Shown here: one piece after another, positions 63,284-64,000 of the stretch
Position numbering within the stretch: the first letter of the stretch is position 1
Layout: each line of letters starts with the position of its first letter
From: Flavobacterium sp.
GTDB lineage: Bacteria > Bacteroidota > Bacteroidia > Flavobacteriales > Flavobacteriaceae
Length of the DNA stretch: 64,000 nt
Assembly (NCBI RefSeq): GCF_027482425.1
Contig: NZ_JAIXWA010000041.1
Coordinates: 94,430 to 158,429 of the forward strand
Reading direction: 5' to 3'
Program-made: the position numbers and the translations under genes
The notes under the pieces: model-generated
Database searches by the model: none
Seen by the model: only the letters and a program-made list of their open reading frames with translations
What the model was told of the DNA's origin: nothing

Positions 63284-64000
63284 ATGTCAGTAGTACTCTA
63301 TGCCGAATCATCTGACGGCAAATTCAAAAAAGTAGCGTTGGAATTGGCTTCCTACGCCAAAGCAGTAGCCGACGCACTAGGTACACAGGTTACCGCGGTA
63401 ACGATTAACGCTAGTGACGCTAGCGAATTGGGGAAATATGGGGTAACTAAAGTCCTTCAAGTACAGAACGACGCGCTAAAAGCATTCAATGCCAAAGCCT
63501 ACGCCGATGTGATACAACAAGCCGCTCGACAAGAAGGCGCGCAAGTAGTGGTGTTCTCTTCTTCAACCGATAGCTTGTATGTGGCACCATTGGTGGCTGT
63601 AGCTTTAGAAGCGGGAATGGCGTCCAATGTAGTATCAGCTCCTTTAAGTACCGCTCCTTTCCAAGTGAAACGCAGTGCTTTTTCCCAAAAAGCCTTTAAT
63701 TATACAACAATCAATACATCTGTGAAGGTGTTGAGCATCTCCAAAAACTCATTTGGAATATCTGAAAATGCAACGAATGTTTCCGCCGAAGCCTTTACGC
63801 CGCAGTTAAACGATGGCGATTTTGCTACCAAAGTGGCCGCCGTTGAAAAGGCCAGTGGTCAAGTATCTATAGCTGATGCTGATATTGTGATTTCAGGGGG
63901 TCGCGGATTGAAAGGCCCCGAAAATTGGCACATTCTTGAAGATTTAGCGACAACTTTAGGTGCCGCAACTGCTTGTTCCAAACCAGTATCGGATATCGGA
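63284..64000 (+). CDS. etfA: electron transfer flavoprotein, alpha subunit (partial, runs off the window)
   Basis: The frame from ATG 63284 stays open for 239 codons to the right edge. N-terminal SVVLYAESSDGKFKKVALEL, then VVVFSSSTDSLYVAPLVAVA, the KRSAFSQKAF region, and the start of the FAD-binding domain with ISGGRGLKGPENW, the ETF alpha signature. About 80 residues are expected beyond the window. Forms a heterodimer with EtfB and binds FAD. Confidence 0.94.
   Translation, partial: MSVVLYAESSDGKFKKVALELASYAKAVADALGTQVTAVTINASDASELGKYGVTKVLQVQNDALKAFNAKAYADVIQQAARQEGAQVVVFSSSTDSLYVAPLVAVALEAGMASNVVSAPLSTAPFQVKRSAFSQKAFNYTTINTSVKVLSISKNSFGISENATNVSAEAFTPQLNDGDFATKVAAVEKASGQVSIADADIVISGGRGLKGPENWHILEDLATTLGAATACSKPVSDIG

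Overview
The window is a chromosomal segment of a bacterium from the phylum Bacteroidota, almost certainly the family Flavobacteriaceae. The evidence is a gliding-motility ABC ATPase (GldA), three secreted proteins with type IX secretion (T9SS) C-terminal sorting domains, GLPGLI and carboxypeptidase-regulatory/beta-barrel outer-membrane proteins, an ExbB-ExbD-ExbD-TonB operon, a split MetH, and -7 promoter boxes of the TAnnTTTG type. No rRNA, tRNA, CRISPR array, prophage or intact insertion sequence was seen.

Layout. 1-2332: an unusually AT-rich island with a truncated gene, a 59-residue membrane protein and an orphan FtsI-type transpeptidase. 2.8-12 kb: minus strand, a small membrane protein, a CarboxypepD_reg/beta-barrel outer-membrane protein, then the ExbB-ExbD-ExbD-TonB-small membrane protein-PstS-like lipoprotein-TPR operon. 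12-19 kb: an SGNH/PKD T9SS cargo and a cupin; kynurenine monooxygenase; a tightly overlapped light-response operon (flavin reductase, DUF2256 zinc-ribbon micro-protein, DASH cryptochrome, FeS-type (6-4) photolyase). 19-25 kb: penicillin acylase family enzyme, kynureninase, and a LamG-repeat T9SS protein. 25-31.4 kb: minus-strand block queA, aroA, MazG-like, dtd, rsgA, a secreted protein, DAHP synthase/chorismate mutase, and a composite wreck of pheA and tyrA. 31.7-36.7 kb: a structured repeat, gldA, a GIN-domain lipoprotein, a PagL-like acyloxyacyl hydrolase, a delta-60 repeat T9SS protein. 36.7-43.5 kb: the methionine cycle, with metF, metH module 2 and metH module 1 on the minus strand and metK on the plus strand. 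43.5-48.7 kb: beta-barrel outer-membrane protein plus GLPGLI protein, an unknown secreted protein, deoxynucleoside kinase. 48.7-55.1 kb: a four-gene operon (GH20, glycosylasparaginase, CutC, beta-mannosidase) suited to dismantling the core of N-glycans. 55.2-58.4 kb: membrane pyrophosphatase with a cysteine-rich tail, and soluble pyrophosphatase. 58.6-64 kb: DUF5686 protein, PDH E1 beta, EtfB and the start of EtfA.

How it fits together. The methionine block is the best regulated part. The divergent region between metH and metK appears to carry a SAM-I (S-box) riboswitch on the metH side and a SAM-II riboswitch on the metK side, with matching Bacteroidota promoters and a perfect 12-nt palindrome between them. 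The aromatic block keeps its entry enzymes (DAHP synthase/chorismate mutase, EPSP synthase), but the terminal Phe/Tyr branch has collapsed into one 335-bp pseudogene, which predicts Phe/Tyr auxotrophy unless other copies exist.

Main points for a second look: the two SAM riboswitch classes in one divergent region, the pheA-tyrA relic, two 17-nt homopolymers inside TonB-linked genes, the AT-rich orphan FtsI, the 12-cysteine tail on the membrane pyrophosphatase, and a family of structured dispersed repeats. All assignments are from reading the sequence; no database search was run.
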